Notes under the pieces: generated by a model
The model's database searches: none
The model's input: the letters and a program-made list of their open reading frames with translations, nothing else
Told to the model about the DNA's origin: nothing
Made by a program: the position numbers and the translations under genes
Assembly: GCF_946885955.1 (NCBI RefSeq)
Contig: NZ_CAMPHI010000072.1
Coordinates: 1 to 16,949, forward strand
Length of the DNA stretch: 16,949 bases
Reading direction: 5' to 3'
From: an uncultured Pseudomonas sp.
GTDB taxonomy: Bacteria > Pseudomonadota > Gammaproteobacteria > Pseudomonadales > Pseudomonadaceae
In this document: piece by piece, positions 6,830 through 16,703 of the stretch
How the letters are laid out: each line of letters starts with the position of its first letter
Numbering within the stretch: position 1 is the first letter of the stretch

Positions 6830-8074
6830 ATGGCGATAACGTCATGGGTGGTGCTGGGCCTGTTCGTGTTGACCTACCTGGGTATGGCCGCCGGCGGTAT
6901 TCGCGGCTTGCGCGTCGACCGTAGCTGGATCGCCGGCTGCGCGGCGGTAGTGTTGCTGTTTACCGGTGCGCTGTCGCCAGGCGAGGCAGCCAGGCATCTG
7001 GACGCCGGCGCGCTGTTGCTGTTGCTGGCGCTGATGCTGATTTCCGCGCAGTTCGATTTTTCCGGGGTCTACGCCTGGCTGAATCGACGCCTCAGCCAGC
7101 ATGCCCAGCGCCCGGCGCTGTTGTTGCTGGGCGTGGTGGCGCTTGGTGGCTTGCTCTCGGCGGTGCTGGTCAACGATATAGTCGCCTTCGCCCTGACCCC
7201 TTTGCTGTGCCACAGCTTGTTGGCCCGCGGCCTCGATCCGCGGCCGTTCCTATTGGCGTTGGCGCTGTCGTGCAATGCCGGTTCTTCGGCCAGCCTGATC
7301 GGTAATCCGCAGAACATTCTGATCGGTCAGGCTGGCGGCCTGGATTTCTGGTCGTTCGCCTTTATCGCCGGATCGCCGGCATTGGCCGCCCTGGCGATCA
7401 CCTATGCGGTGATCTGGCTGCAATGGCGCAAGCGCTGGGGCGTGCCCAACGAACGGGTTCCCGAGGAAGCGCCGGTCGAGCGCATTTACGGCGCGCATAG
7501 CTACCTCAAGCCCTTGCTGGCGACGCTGGTGCTGCTCGGGCTGTTTTCCACTTCGATGCCCCGCGAACTGTCGGCGCTGATGGTCGCCGCACTGCTGATG
7601 ATCTCACGCCGGGTCGACAGCCGCGACTATGTGCACAAGGTCGACTGGAACCTGCTGCTGCTATTCGCCGGTTTGTTCGTGGTTACGGGCGCGGCCCTGG
7701 ATCTACCGCAAGTGTCCGGGGTTGCCGCGAAGCTGGGCGAATACGGCTTGTTGCCGCAAGGCGTGATGTCGCTGGCGACAGCGTCATTGCTGGCCAGCAA
7801 CCTGATCGGCAACGTGCCCTTCGTGATCCTCCTGCTCGGCGCCGTACCCAATGCCTCCGAGCCCTTGCTGGTGGGCCTGGCCGTGATGTCGACCCTGGCC
7901 GGCAACCTGCTGCTGATCGGCAGCGTGGTCAACCTGATAGTCGCGGAAAGTGCCCGGCGCCAGGGCGTGCTGCTGAGTTTCGTCGACTTCGCCCGCAGCG
8001 GTTTCCCGGTCACCCTGCTGAGCATGACCCTGGCCGGGTTGTGGTTGGGCGTGGGCGGGTGGTTGCCCTGGTAG
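6830..8074 (+). CDS. SLC13/ArsB-type anion transporter
   Basis: A 414-residue, almost wholly hydrophobic inner-membrane protein with about ten to twelve predicted helices. Family landmarks are the two half-repeat hairpins: LVNDIVAFALTPLL (113-126) with NAGSSASLIGNPQNILIG (149-166) in the first half, and SNLIGNVPFVILLL with TLAGNLLLIGSVVNLIVAE in the second. The S-N-x-x-x-N pattern and GNPQN are typical of the ArsB/NhaD/SLC13 (divalent anion:Na+ symporter) superfamily. The substrate (dicarboxylate, sulfate, arsenite or other) is not determinable. The start is uncertain: ATG 6830 begins right at the first helix, while ATG 6812 has GAAGG about nine bases upstream and adds six residues. A REP-like hairpin lies upstream, so it probably has its own promoter. 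It converges with the DUF393 gene seven bases downstream. Confidence 0.85.
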   Translation: MAITSWVVLGLFVLTYLGMAAGGIRGLRVDRSWIAGCAAVVLLFTGALSPGEAARHLDAGALLLLLALMLISAQFDFSGVYAWLNRRLSQHAQRPALLLLGVVALGGLLSAVLVNDIVAFALTPLLCHSLLARGLDPRPFLLALALSCNAGSSASLIGNPQNILIGQAGGLDFWSFAFIAGSPALAALAITYAVIWLQWRKRWGVPNERVPEEAPVERIYGAHSYLKPLLATLVLLGLFSTSMPRELSALMVAALLMISRRVDSRDYVHKVDWNLLLLFAGLFVVTGAALDLPQVSGVAAKLGEYGLLPQGVMSLATASLLASNLIGNVPFVILLLGAVPNASEPLLVGLAVMSTLAGNLLLIGSVVNLIVAESARRQGVLLSFVDFARSGFPVTLLSMTLAGLWLGVGGWLPW

Positions 8075-8081
8075 CTATCCC

Positions 8082-8492
8082 TTAGTGCGGCTGCTTGAGG
8101 TTCTCGATGTAGCGAATGCCGAGCACCTTGAGTACCAGATTGCGCACGGCCTTGCCCAGCGGGTAGAGAATCCTTGAACCCAGGCGGGTGCTGAACAGGT
8201 AGTAGTTGAATCGGTTGAACAGGCCGGATGGGCTGCTCAGCAGCGTCAGCATATGTATCGCGTCGGCGCCGTAATAGAGCTGGCCGGACATTTTCAGCAC
8301 CATGCCCTGATCGATATCCAGGCCCGCCGCGGTGATTTCGTCCATCAGTGCGCCGGGCTGACGCGCGTCGACCAGATGCAGCTGGCCCACCGCCTGGCGA
8401 ATGCGGAAATAGCTGCAATAGGTTCGGCATACCGGGCATTCATCGTCGTACACCAGCCATACACCTTCGTCGGGGATCTTCAATGTGTTCAT
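8082..8492 (-). CDS. DCC-family thiol-disulfide oxidoreductase-like protein (DUF393)
   Basis: A 136-residue small protein with the DCC/DUF393 pattern: an N-terminal strand VWLVYDDECPVCRTYCSYF with a CxxC pair (Cys19, Cys22) and a third cysteine at 26, then LHLVDARQPG and the central MVLKMSGQLYYGADAIHML with its tyrosine/glycine-rich segment. The end is basic and hydrophobic (VRNLVLKVLGIRY). The usual YDGxCxxC has Asp for Gly here (YDDECPVC). The family is thioredoxin-like and of unknown substrate. AGGAG lies six bases before the ATG at 8492. It is divergently arranged with the ArsR-type regulator across a 79-base AT-rich gap, so it may share that operator. Cytoplasmic by lack of a signal peptide. 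Confidence 0.88.
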   Translation of the reverse strand: MNTLKIPDEGVWLVYDDECPVCRTYCSYFRIRQAVGQLHLVDARQPGALMDEITAAGLDIDQGMVLKMSGQLYYGADAIHMLTLLSSPSGLFNRFNYYLFSTRLGSRILYPLGKAVRNLVLKVLGIRYIENLKQPH

Positions 8493-8548
8493 CTTGGCTC
8501 CTGGCCTGCTTGGCAGATTGCGTGGCTAGGCGTAAGCTTAATTCACAT

Positions 8549-8564
8549 TTAGCTAATTAGTTAA
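8549..8564. promoter_or_regulatory. AT-rich palindrome, candidate operator of the ArsR-type repressor
   Basis: TTAGCTAATTAGTTAA is a 16-bp palindrome with a single mismatched pair, sitting 8 bases before the ATG of the regulator (8572) in a strikingly AT-rich stretch (about 8536-8571) of otherwise GC-rich DNA. A second palindrome TTAATTAA (8561-8568) overlaps it. ArsR/SdpR/BigR-type repressors bind such AT-rich inverted repeats over their own promoters, so it would be expected to block both the regulator operon and the divergent DUF393 gene. Binding is inference. Confidence 0.5.
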
Positions 8565-8571
8565 TTAATTT

Positions 8572-8901
8572 ATGAGTATCGATGCAATCTTCGAGGCCCT
8601 GGCCTCCACCCCGCGCCGCAAGATTCTCGCCTATCTATCCGAGACGTCGCTGACCGCCGGCGAGATCGCCGAGCGTTTCGAGATGAGCAAGCCGGCGCTG
8701 TCCAAACATCTGAAAATTCTTGAGCACGCCGGCCTGGTGCGCAGCGAGCGGCACGGCCAGTTCATCCACTACAGCATCGTCCAGGACAACCTGGTCGCCG
8801 CCATGCACAACTTTCTGGCCGGGGTCTGCCCGGTGGGCGGGCCGCTGAAAAAGGAAAGCGCGGCGATCGCCAGGACCCGTGCCGGCAAGCCGGACGCATA
8901 G
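8572..8901 (+). CDS. ArsR/SmtB-family transcriptional regulator, SdpR-like
   Basis: A 109-residue winged-helix repressor. N-terminal helix MSIDAIFEALASTPRRKILAYL, then the helix-turn-helix LTAGEIAERFEMSKPALSKHLKIL (27-50) and a wing LVRSERHGQFIHYSI (55-69). The sequence follows the SdpR/YgaV-like branch. It has only one cysteine (Cys86, in GVCPVGG) and no ELCVCDL metal box, so a classical metal-sensing role is not supported; the inducer is unknown. A single-cysteine redox or thiol sensor is possible. The start at 8572 fits the family N-terminus exactly, but the preceding TTAATTAATTT contains no Shine-Dalgarno sequence, which suggests a leaderless or very short leader mRNA. The UbiG-like methyltransferase follows 27 bases later and is probably in the same operon. 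Confidence 0.92.
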   Translation: MSIDAIFEALASTPRRKILAYLSETSLTAGEIAERFEMSKPALSKHLKILEHAGLVRSERHGQFIHYSIVQDNLVAAMHNFLAGVCPVGGPLKKESAAIARTRAGKPDA

Positions 8902-8928
8902 CATTTCAAACTGTCAGTCGAGGTTGGT

Positions 8929-9714
8929 ATGCCGCACATCGATAACGATATCTATAACCGTGTAGCCCCCACTTGGTGGGACGAGGACGGCTTTATGGCC
9001 ATTCTGCGTACCTCCCTCAACCCGCCGCGCGCGGCCTATTTTCGCAACGTCATTGTCCAGCGCATGGGCTTGCAACCGAGCCAGTTGCAGGTGCTGGATG
9101 TGGGCTGCGGCGGTGGCTTGCTGTCCGAAGAATTCGCCGCATTGGGCTGCCAGGTTTCCGGGGTCGATCCTTCCGAGCCGACGTTACAGGCGGCTAGGGA
9201 GCATGCTCAGCGCGGCGGGTTGAATATTCGTTACCTGTCCGGACGCGGCGAAGCGCTACCGTTCGAGGACCGCAGTTTCGACCTGGTGTGCTGCTGCGAT
9301 GTCTTCGAGCATGTGGACGACCTTGACGCCGTTCTCGGTGAAATCGCCAGGGTACTCAGACCCGGCGGAGTGCTGGTGTTCGACACCATCAACCGCACGC
9401 GGCGTAGCAAGCTGGTGGCGATCAAGCTGGCCCAGGATTGGCCACCGACGCGCTTCATACCGGCTGATGTGCATGTGTGGGAGAAGTTTATCCGGCCGCA
9501 CGAGCTACAGGCCGGCATGCAGACGCGGGGGCTGATCGGTTGCGAATTCGCCGGGTTGTCGCCGCGGGTCAATCCGTTCGGCCTGTTGTTAGCGTTGTGG
9601 CGGACCAAACTGGGCAGAATGCCCTTTGCCGAACTCGGCCGGCGTTTGCGGCTACGGGAAAGCCGCGACCTGTCGATTTCCTATATGGGTTTTGCTGTGC
9701 GTAACCTGGCGTAA
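8929..9714 (+). CDS. UbiG-like class I SAM-dependent methyltransferase
   Basis: A 261-residue Rossmann-fold methyltransferase. SAM-binding motif I is VLDVGCGGGLLSEEF (55-69), the ribose-binding acidic residue is Asp80 (GVDPS), and LVCCCDVFEHVDDLDAVLGE (119-138) with VLRPGGVLVFDTINRT follows. The N-terminal WWDEDGFMAILRTSLNPPRAAYF and C-terminal VHVWEKFIRPHEL resemble UbiG, the O-methyltransferase of ubiquinone synthesis, and SISYMGFAVRN ends it. E. coli UbiG is about 240 residues, so this is slightly longer. True ubiG in Pseudomonas is normally near gyrA, so this copy behind an ArsR-type regulator is likely a paralogue with another or conditional substrate. GAGG lies five bases before the ATG at 8929. 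Arsenite methyltransferase (ArsM) is unlikely: the ArsM cysteine pattern is absent. Ends before a strong hairpin at 9735. Confidence 0.85.
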   Translation: MPHIDNDIYNRVAPTWWDEDGFMAILRTSLNPPRAAYFRNVIVQRMGLQPSQLQVLDVGCGGGLLSEEFAALGCQVSGVDPSEPTLQAAREHAQRGGLNIRYLSGRGEALPFEDRSFDLVCCCDVFEHVDDLDAVLGEIARVLRPGGVLVFDTINRTRRSKLVAIKLAQDWPPTRFIPADVHVWEKFIRPHELQAGMQTRGLIGCEFAGLSPRVNPFGLLLALWRTKLGRMPFAELGRRLRLRESRDLSISYMGFAVRNLA

Positions 9715-9734
9715 ACCAGGCGCGCGGTTTACTT

Positions 9735-9804
9735 CGTAGCCCGGATGCAATCCGGGGAGCTGTTCTGTAGACGCCAGATTTCCCCGGATTGCATCCGGGC
9801 TACG
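9735..9804. repeat. Perfect 24-bp inverted repeat, REP-like copy 2 / bidirectional transcription end
   Basis: Arms 9735-9758 and 9781-9804 are exactly complementary (24 of 24) around a 22-base loop. The arms begin CGTAGCCCGGATGCAATCC, the same core as the repeat at 6600-6665, but the loop differs. It sits between convergent genes (UbiG-like ends at 9714; rlmF ends at 9835), so it probably stabilises or terminates both transcripts although there is no clear T-run. Confidence 0.93.
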
Positions 9805-9834
9805 CTGTGGCGATCCGACCATTCGCGCCAGGTT

Positions 9835-10848
9835 CTATTTCCAACGCTGCTGCCGCCACTCCTGTTGTTGCTGCGGGGTGAGGAAGGTCCAGGCGACGAA
9901 GCGGCTCTGCTTCTGGCCCTGGGCCATTTCCACGGTGCGCACCTCCAGCGCTCCGGTTTTTTTCAAGGCGGCGTAGACTGCGGGCAGGTTGCCGGCCTTG
10001 GAGATCAGGCTGCTGAACCACAGCACCTGCTGGCCGACTTCGGCACTTTCCTTGATCAGCCGGGCGACGAAGGCCGCTTCGCCGCCCTGGCACCACAGCT
10101 CGGCCGCCTGGCCGCCGAAGTTCAGCACTGGCAGTTTACGCTTGGGGTCGAGCTTGCCCAGATTGCGCCATTTGCGCTTGCTGCCGCTGGCGGCTTCCTC
10201 GGCACTGGCGTGGAAGGGCGGGTTGCACAGGGTCAGGTCAAAGCGTTCGTCGGCGTGCAGCAAGCCTTGGAAGATACGGGCGGGATCGGCTTGCTGGCGC
10301 AGTTCGATGGTTCCGCTCAGCCCGGGGTTGGACTGCACGATGGCCTTGGCCGAGGCGATGGCGCTGGCGGCGATATCCGCGCCGAGAAACTGCCAGCCAT
10401 ATTCGCGGTTACCCAGCAGCGGGTAGATGCAGTTGGCACCGACGCCGATATCCAATGCACGCACCTGCGCCCCGCGCGGCACCTCACCGCCGTTGCTGCT
10501 GGCCAACAGATCGGCCAGGTAATGCAGGTAATCGGCGCGCCCAGGGATCGGCGGGCACAGGTAGTCCGCCGGAATGTCCCAATGTTCGATGCCATAGAAC
10601 TGCTTGAGCAGCGCCCGGTTGAACACTTTGACCGCCGCCGGGTTGGCGAAGTCGATGCTCTCATTGCCATAGGGGTTGATGATCACAAAGGCGGCCAGCT
10701 CCGGGCTGGCCTTGATCAACGCGGGAAAGTCATAGCGCCCCTGATGACGGTTGCGCGGATGCAACTGACCCTTGGCCGCATCCGGTTTGACCGGAGCAGG
10801 GCGCGGTGTGGCGGGTTTACGGCTGGGGCGTTTCGGCGGCAGGGACAT
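9835..10848 (-). CDS. rlmF: 23S rRNA (adenine-1618-N6)-methyltransferase RlmF
   Basis: A 337-residue enzyme that methylates A1618 of 23S rRNA. It opens with a basic, proline-rich tail (1-35), then [28 protein letters not shown] and [12 protein letters not shown], which are RlmF-specific. The SAM motif is [14 protein letters not shown] (131-144) with acidic Asp158 (GADIA), and the catalytic NPPF (209-212) follows. The C-terminal [28 protein letters not shown] is the conserved end. The ATG at 10848 is used because it fits the family N-terminus; a strong ribosome site is not evident. It is 63 bases downstream of the VTT gene and likely the last gene of the nhaD run. Confidence 0.93.
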   Translation of the reverse strand: MSLPPKRPSRKPATPRPAPVKPDAAKGQLHPRNRHQGRYDFPALIKASPELAAFVIINPYGNESIDFANPAAVKVFNRALLKQFYGIEHWDIPADYLCPPIPGRADYLHYLADLLASSNGGEVPRGAQVRALDIGVGANCIYPLLGNREYGWQFLGADIAASAIASAKAIVQSNPGLSGTIELRQQADPARIFQGLLHADERFDLTLCNPPFHASAEEAASGSKRKWRNLGKLDPKRKLPVLNFGGQAAELWCQGGEAAFVARLIKESAEVGQQVLWFSSLISKAGNLPAVYAALKKTGALEVRTVEMAQGQKQSRFVAWTFLTPQQQQEWRQQRWK

Positions 10849-10911
10849 GGCGGGCGGATCTAAGACTCGGGGCGCGGGATTTTCCCACAGCTGGGCGCGG
10901 CTTGCTCGTCG

Positions 10912-11487
10912 CTAAGCGATATTCAGCCACATCGCCAGGTAATCGAAGAACAGGCAGTACAGCGCGATCGGCAGCGGCAGGCCGAGCAGGGTGCCGAGCA
11001 GGTAGTGGCGAAAGCGCACGCCGGACAACGCCAGGGCATAGTTCAGCGCCGGTACGGTCTGAAACAGCATGCGCAGGGCGACGATGCTCCACAGCGGATG
11101 CCGGTCCAGTCCGGCCAGCAGACGCTTGGCCAATGGATTGTCGAGTTCTCGCAGGGCATCGCCACCAATAAGGCGGATGGTGAAATAAGTGAAGAGGCAG
11201 GAGACGCAGGCCGCCACATAGGTGGCGATGCCGCCATAGACGCGACCCAGTGCCAGTACCGCGGCGGCGAGGAACACCCAGCCGGGGATCTGGATCAGGT
11301 TGCCGAGGGCGAACAGCAGGGTAAACAGCAGCAGGCCGAGCACCGGGTGCATCAGGATCAGCGCCTGCAAGGCGGCAAGGTTGAACTGTGCGCGAATGCC
11401 CAGGGCTTCGAACAGGGCGAACAGACCGAGGAGGAATGCCACGACCAACAGCAGGCGCCGCCAGCCACTTGGCGCCGTTCTGGTCAT
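10912..11487 (-). CDS. TVP38/TMEM64-family (VTT domain) membrane protein
   Basis: A 191-residue inner-membrane protein with a VTT/SNARE-associated domain, the family of DedA, YdjX/YdjZ and TMEM41. Hydrophobic helices lie at about 10-28, 42-85, 90-115 and 150-185. The conserved central segment FALGNLIQIPGWVFLAAAVLALGRVYGG (about 58-85) contains the signature G(W/F)VF and is followed by IGGDALRELDNPLAKRLLAGLDRHP and the C-terminal half ALRMLFQTVPALNYALALSGVRFRHYLLGTLLGLPL. Family members are proposed lipid scramblases or ion-coupled transporters. The start at 11487 is chosen because ATG overlaps the upstream stop as TGATG, a classic translational-coupling junction; a start at 11538 would lie within the upstream gene. 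The coupling to a helix-turn-helix protein suggests a joint role that I cannot name. Confidence 0.85.
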   Translation of the reverse strand: MTRTAPSGWRRLLLVVAFLLGLFALFEALGIRAQFNLAALQALILMHPVLGLLLFTLLFALGNLIQIPGWVFLAAAVLALGRVYGGIATYVAACVSCLFTYFTIRLIGGDALRELDNPLAKRLLAGLDRHPLWSIVALRMLFQTVPALNYALALSGVRFRHYLLGTLLGLPLPIALYCLFFDYLAMWLNIA

Positions 11488-11783
11488 CAGGGATAGCCCA
11501 GTACGTTCTTGATCTGCGCCAGGTTGGCGCCGATCCACTGCGGGTCGATCGGGCCCCAGTCACGGATCCTGTAGTGCCCGGCATTGTTGCGTTCGCCGCT
11601 TTCCTGGACGAACACGCAGTCGATATCCAGTTCGGCCAGTGCGTGCAGAGTGTCCTGGGCGGTGCGTCTGGGCATGCCGGTGGCAGCCATCAGCGCCGGC
11701 ACATTGGCGGCGCTGTCGCTGTCGATCAGCCAGGCCACATAAAGGCGGCGATAGAAGCTGGTTCTGGTTTTACTCACGTCCAT
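11487..11783 (-). CDS. Small winged-helix/HTH protein of unknown function
   Basis: A 98-residue basic/acidic protein with no membrane segment. The middle, VPALMAATGMPRRTAQDTLHALAELDIDCVF (about 28-58), reads as a winged-helix DNA-binding unit, followed by a short wing (ERNNAGHYRIRDWG) and an end IGANLAQIKNVLGYP. I recognise the type from Pseudomonas genomes but know no characterised member. GGAG lies six bases before the ATG at 11783; the GTG at 11786 would be only three bases from the same site and is less likely. Its stop (TGA) overlaps the start of the VTT membrane gene in TGATG. It lies 43 bases behind nhaD and would be co-transcribed with it. Possibly a regulator of nhaD, the VTT protein or itself. 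Confidence 0.75.
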   Translation of the reverse strand: MDVSKTRTSFYRRLYVAWLIDSDSAANVPALMAATGMPRRTAQDTLHALAELDIDCVFVQESGERNNAGHYRIRDWGPIDPQWIGANLAQIKNVLGYP

Positions 11784-11826
11784 CACAAGCTCCCATCCAT
11801 GGCCGGGGCCGATTGCGCTAAGGGCA

Positions 11827-13209
11827 TCAGGCCAGTGCGTGCAGGCCGATATAAGTGGCGGCGCCGGCCAGATAGCCGAGCAGCGCCAGGCCGCTGATGC
11901 GCTTCAGGTACCAGATAAAGTTGATCCGCTCCATGCCCATGGCGGCGACGCCAGCGGCAGAACCGATGATCAGGCAGCTGCCACCGGTGCCGGCGCAGTA
12001 CGCCAGCAGTTCCCAGAACGTGCCGTCGACCACGAAGTTGCTCAGCCAGCCACTTTCGCTACCGGCCAGCGACAACGTCTGCGGGCTGACCAGCGGGTAC
12101 ATCTTCATTGCGCCCGCTACCAGCGGCACGTTATCGACCACCGAGGACAGCAGTCCGATGGCAATGTTGATCGAAAAAACATCGCCCAAGCCATTTTTCA
12201 GGGCGCCGGCTACCTGGGTCAGATGGCCCGCGGTGGCGAGGCTGGAGACGGCGAGCAGAATGCCGAGGAAGAACAGCACGCTGGTGGTGTCGATCTTGCG
12301 CAGCACGCCGATCACCGACAGCGGATGCTTGTCTTCGGCGTTCTTGCTGCGGTGCAGAATTTCAGTCGCGACCCAGAGCACGCCGAGGCCCAGCAGGATG
12401 CCCATGTAGGGCGGCAGGTGGGTGATGGTCTTGAACACCGGAACGAACAGCAGCGCGCCAATGCCGAGGCTGAATATCAGGTTGCGTTCGAACGGGGTGG
12501 TCGGGTCGCGGTGCTCCTCGTCGTGCTCGCTTGGCTGCGGGCGGACGAATTCGCCTTTCATGGTCATGCTCAGCACCAGCAGCGGCACCAGCAGGCACAC
12601 CAGGCTGGGGATCAGGATCTGCGTGGTGATGCCGCTCGCGGTGATCTGGTTGCCGATCCACAGCATGGTCGTGGTGACGTCGCCAATCGGCGACCAGGCG
12701 CCGCCGGCGTTGGCGGCGATGACCACGATGCCGGCATAGAACCAGCGTTCCTTCTGGTCGTCGATCAGTTTGCGCAGCAGCGAAACCATGACGATGGTGG
12801 TGGTCAGGTTGTCCAGTGCGGCGGAAAGGAAGAAGGTGATGAAGCCGATCATCCACAGCAGGTGCACGCGCTTGTTGGTGCGGATGCGGTCGGTGATGAC
12901 CTTGAAGCCTTCATGGGCGTCGATCAGCTCGACGATGGTCATCGCGCCCATCAGAAAGAACAGGATCTCGGAGATCTCGCCGAGGTGTTCGCGTAGCTGT
13001 TCGGTGACATGGTGGCTGTTGTCGAATGCGCCGGCGGTGCCGGTGCCGAGTATTGGCAGGATGCTATCGGCGCCAAGCACCAGTACCGTCCAGCAGATGA
13101 CCGCGGTGAGGATGGCCGAGGCGGCCTTGTCGATCTTCAAAGGATGTTCGAAGGCGATGCACAGATACCCGAACACGAAGATCAGTGCCATAAGTCCGTA
13201 GGCAAACAT
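11827..13209 (-). CDS. nhaD: NhaD-type sodium:proton antiporter
   Basis: A 460-residue inner-membrane Na+(Li+)/H+ antiporter. The membrane protein has about twelve hydrophobic helices. The family signatures are SAALDNLTTTIVMVSLLRK (129-147, with the Asp-Asn-Leu-Thr-Thr-Thr core) and NAGGAWSPIGDVTTTMLW (167-184), plus the second-half SSVVDNVPLVAGAMKMYPL and the final GTGGSCLIIGSAAGVAAMGME. Size and order match NhaD of marine bacteria and Pseudomonas. The ATG at 13209 is preceded by GGAAA at good distance and starts at the first helix; the frame to 13419 adds 70 unlike residues and runs into a terminator. It would be the first gene of the minus-strand run with HTH, VTT and rlmF. Confidence 0.93.
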   Translation of the reverse strand: MFAYGLMALIFVFGYLCIAFEHPLKIDKAASAILTAVICWTVLVLGADSILPILGTGTAGAFDNSHHVTEQLREHLGEISEILFFLMGAMTIVELIDAHEGFKVITDRIRTNKRVHLLWMIGFITFFLSAALDNLTTTIVMVSLLRKLIDDQKERWFYAGIVVIAANAGGAWSPIGDVTTTMLWIGNQITASGITTQILIPSLVCLLVPLLVLSMTMKGEFVRPQPSEHDEEHRDPTTPFERNLIFSLGIGALLFVPVFKTITHLPPYMGILLGLGVLWVATEILHRSKNAEDKHPLSVIGVLRKIDTTSVLFFLGILLAVSSLATAGHLTQVAGALKNGLGDVFSINIAIGLLSSVVDNVPLVAGAMKMYPLVSPQTLSLAGSESGWLSNFVVDGTFWELLAYCAGTGGSCLIIGSAAGVAAMGMERINFIWYLKRISGLALLGYLAGAATYIGLHALA

Positions 13210-13229
13210 AGTTAGATTTCCAGTCGACG

Positions 13230-13235
13230 ATTTTA
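13230..13235 (-). promoter_or_regulatory. Candidate -10 of nhaD
   Basis: Read on the minus strand this is TAAAAT, five of six to TATAAT, 21 bases before the nhaD ATG. No good -35 hexamer is seen at the usual spacing, so the call is tentative. The rest of 13210-13417 is leader or spacer with no open frame or known riboswitch fold that I recognise. Confidence 0.3.
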
Positions 13236-13417
13236 GGTTGTAGTTGTAAGGGCCAGAAAATTGATGAGCGGCAGGATGCACCAAGACAGCCGTGAGTAAA
13301 AGACACGATCGCATGCCGGTGCTGCCCGCCGCCGCGTCCGGTCCCGCCGTGAGAACCTGTGCCATCGCGGGTCTGGCGATGCGCAGCAGGCCGCTGCGGC
13401 ATTTCGGCGCGGCCAAC

Positions 13418-13451
13418 AAAAAGCCCGCGATCTTGCGAAGGCGGGCTTTTT
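13418..13451. terminator. Bidirectional Rho-independent terminator after valS
   Basis: AAAAAGCCCGC (13418-13428) and GCGGGCTTTTT (13441-13451) pair perfectly around a 12-base loop, with A-runs and T-runs on both sides. It follows the valS stop (13457) by six bases and separates valS from nhaD, which runs in the same direction. Confidence 0.95.
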
Positions 13452-13456
13452 CCTAG

Positions 13457-16321
<2,865 letters not shown>

Positions 16322-16363
16322 GCGCGGCGGGACCCTTATGACGGCTGGTCGGAAAAGCCGGCA

Positions 16364-16392
16364 AGTATAACGCCTATGAGCGCCAGCCATAA
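16364..16392 (-). promoter_or_regulatory. Sigma-70-type promoter of valS
   Basis: On the minus strand, TATACT (16364-16369) is five of six to TATAAT; a weak -35 TTATGG (16387-16392) lies 17 bases upstream. Predicted transcription begins about 36 bases before the valS ATG at 16321. AAGGG lies in the resulting leader. Confidence 0.5.
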
Positions 16393-16449
16393 GCGCCTAG
16401 CTACAAGCGGAAAGGCGTCTTGAACGTGGGGCTGGGGCAGTCGCACTCC

Positions 16450-16689
16450 GTAGGTTGGGTTGGCGGCGATTATTGCGGTTCAAACAGCGACAGCGCCATC
16501 GGTAGCCACGTAACCCAACAAAGTCGTTATGCGGTGTTGCGGATGATCGGCCGCTGGTCATGAGCATCGCCCCCCAGACTCGGCCATCCGTGGTCGTACC
16601 GGAGCACCGTGCAGATGTCTTGTTGGGTTACGCGGCGCTCATCTACCGCGTTGCGACAACTGATATGGAGCGCCGCTAACCCAACCTAC
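16450..16689. repeat. BIME-like repeat element with inverted ends
   Basis: The ends GTAGGTTGGGTTGGCGGCG (16450-16468) and CGCCGCTAACCCAACCTAC (16671-16689) are inverted copies with one mismatch. Inside, CGTAACCCAACA (16509-16520) and TGTTGGGTTACG (16621-16632) are also exact complements. So two REP-like hairpins (16450-16520 and 16621-16689) flank a 100-base non-coding centre. It fills most of the gap between valS and the next minus-strand gene. No transposase is present. Confidence 0.85.
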
Positions 16690-16703
16690 CCGCCCCAGCA
16701 GCG

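Noticed and set aside
8929..9714. Arsenite methyltransferase (ArsM), suggested by the ArsR-type neighbour
   Set aside because: The conserved ArsM cysteines are missing and the terminal motifs resemble UbiG; the regulator also lacks an arsenic-binding cysteine pair.
11839..12996. 385-codon open frame antisense to nhaD
   Set aside because: A mirror frame of NhaD codons, low complexity (Q, A, D, H), no ribosome site or family resemblance.
13210..13419. Longer N-terminus of NhaD and a possible riboswitch in its leader
   Set aside because: The extension reaches into the valS terminator and lacks resemblance. I compared the leader in my mind with mini-ykkC and Na+-riboswitch patterns and saw no matching paired loops.
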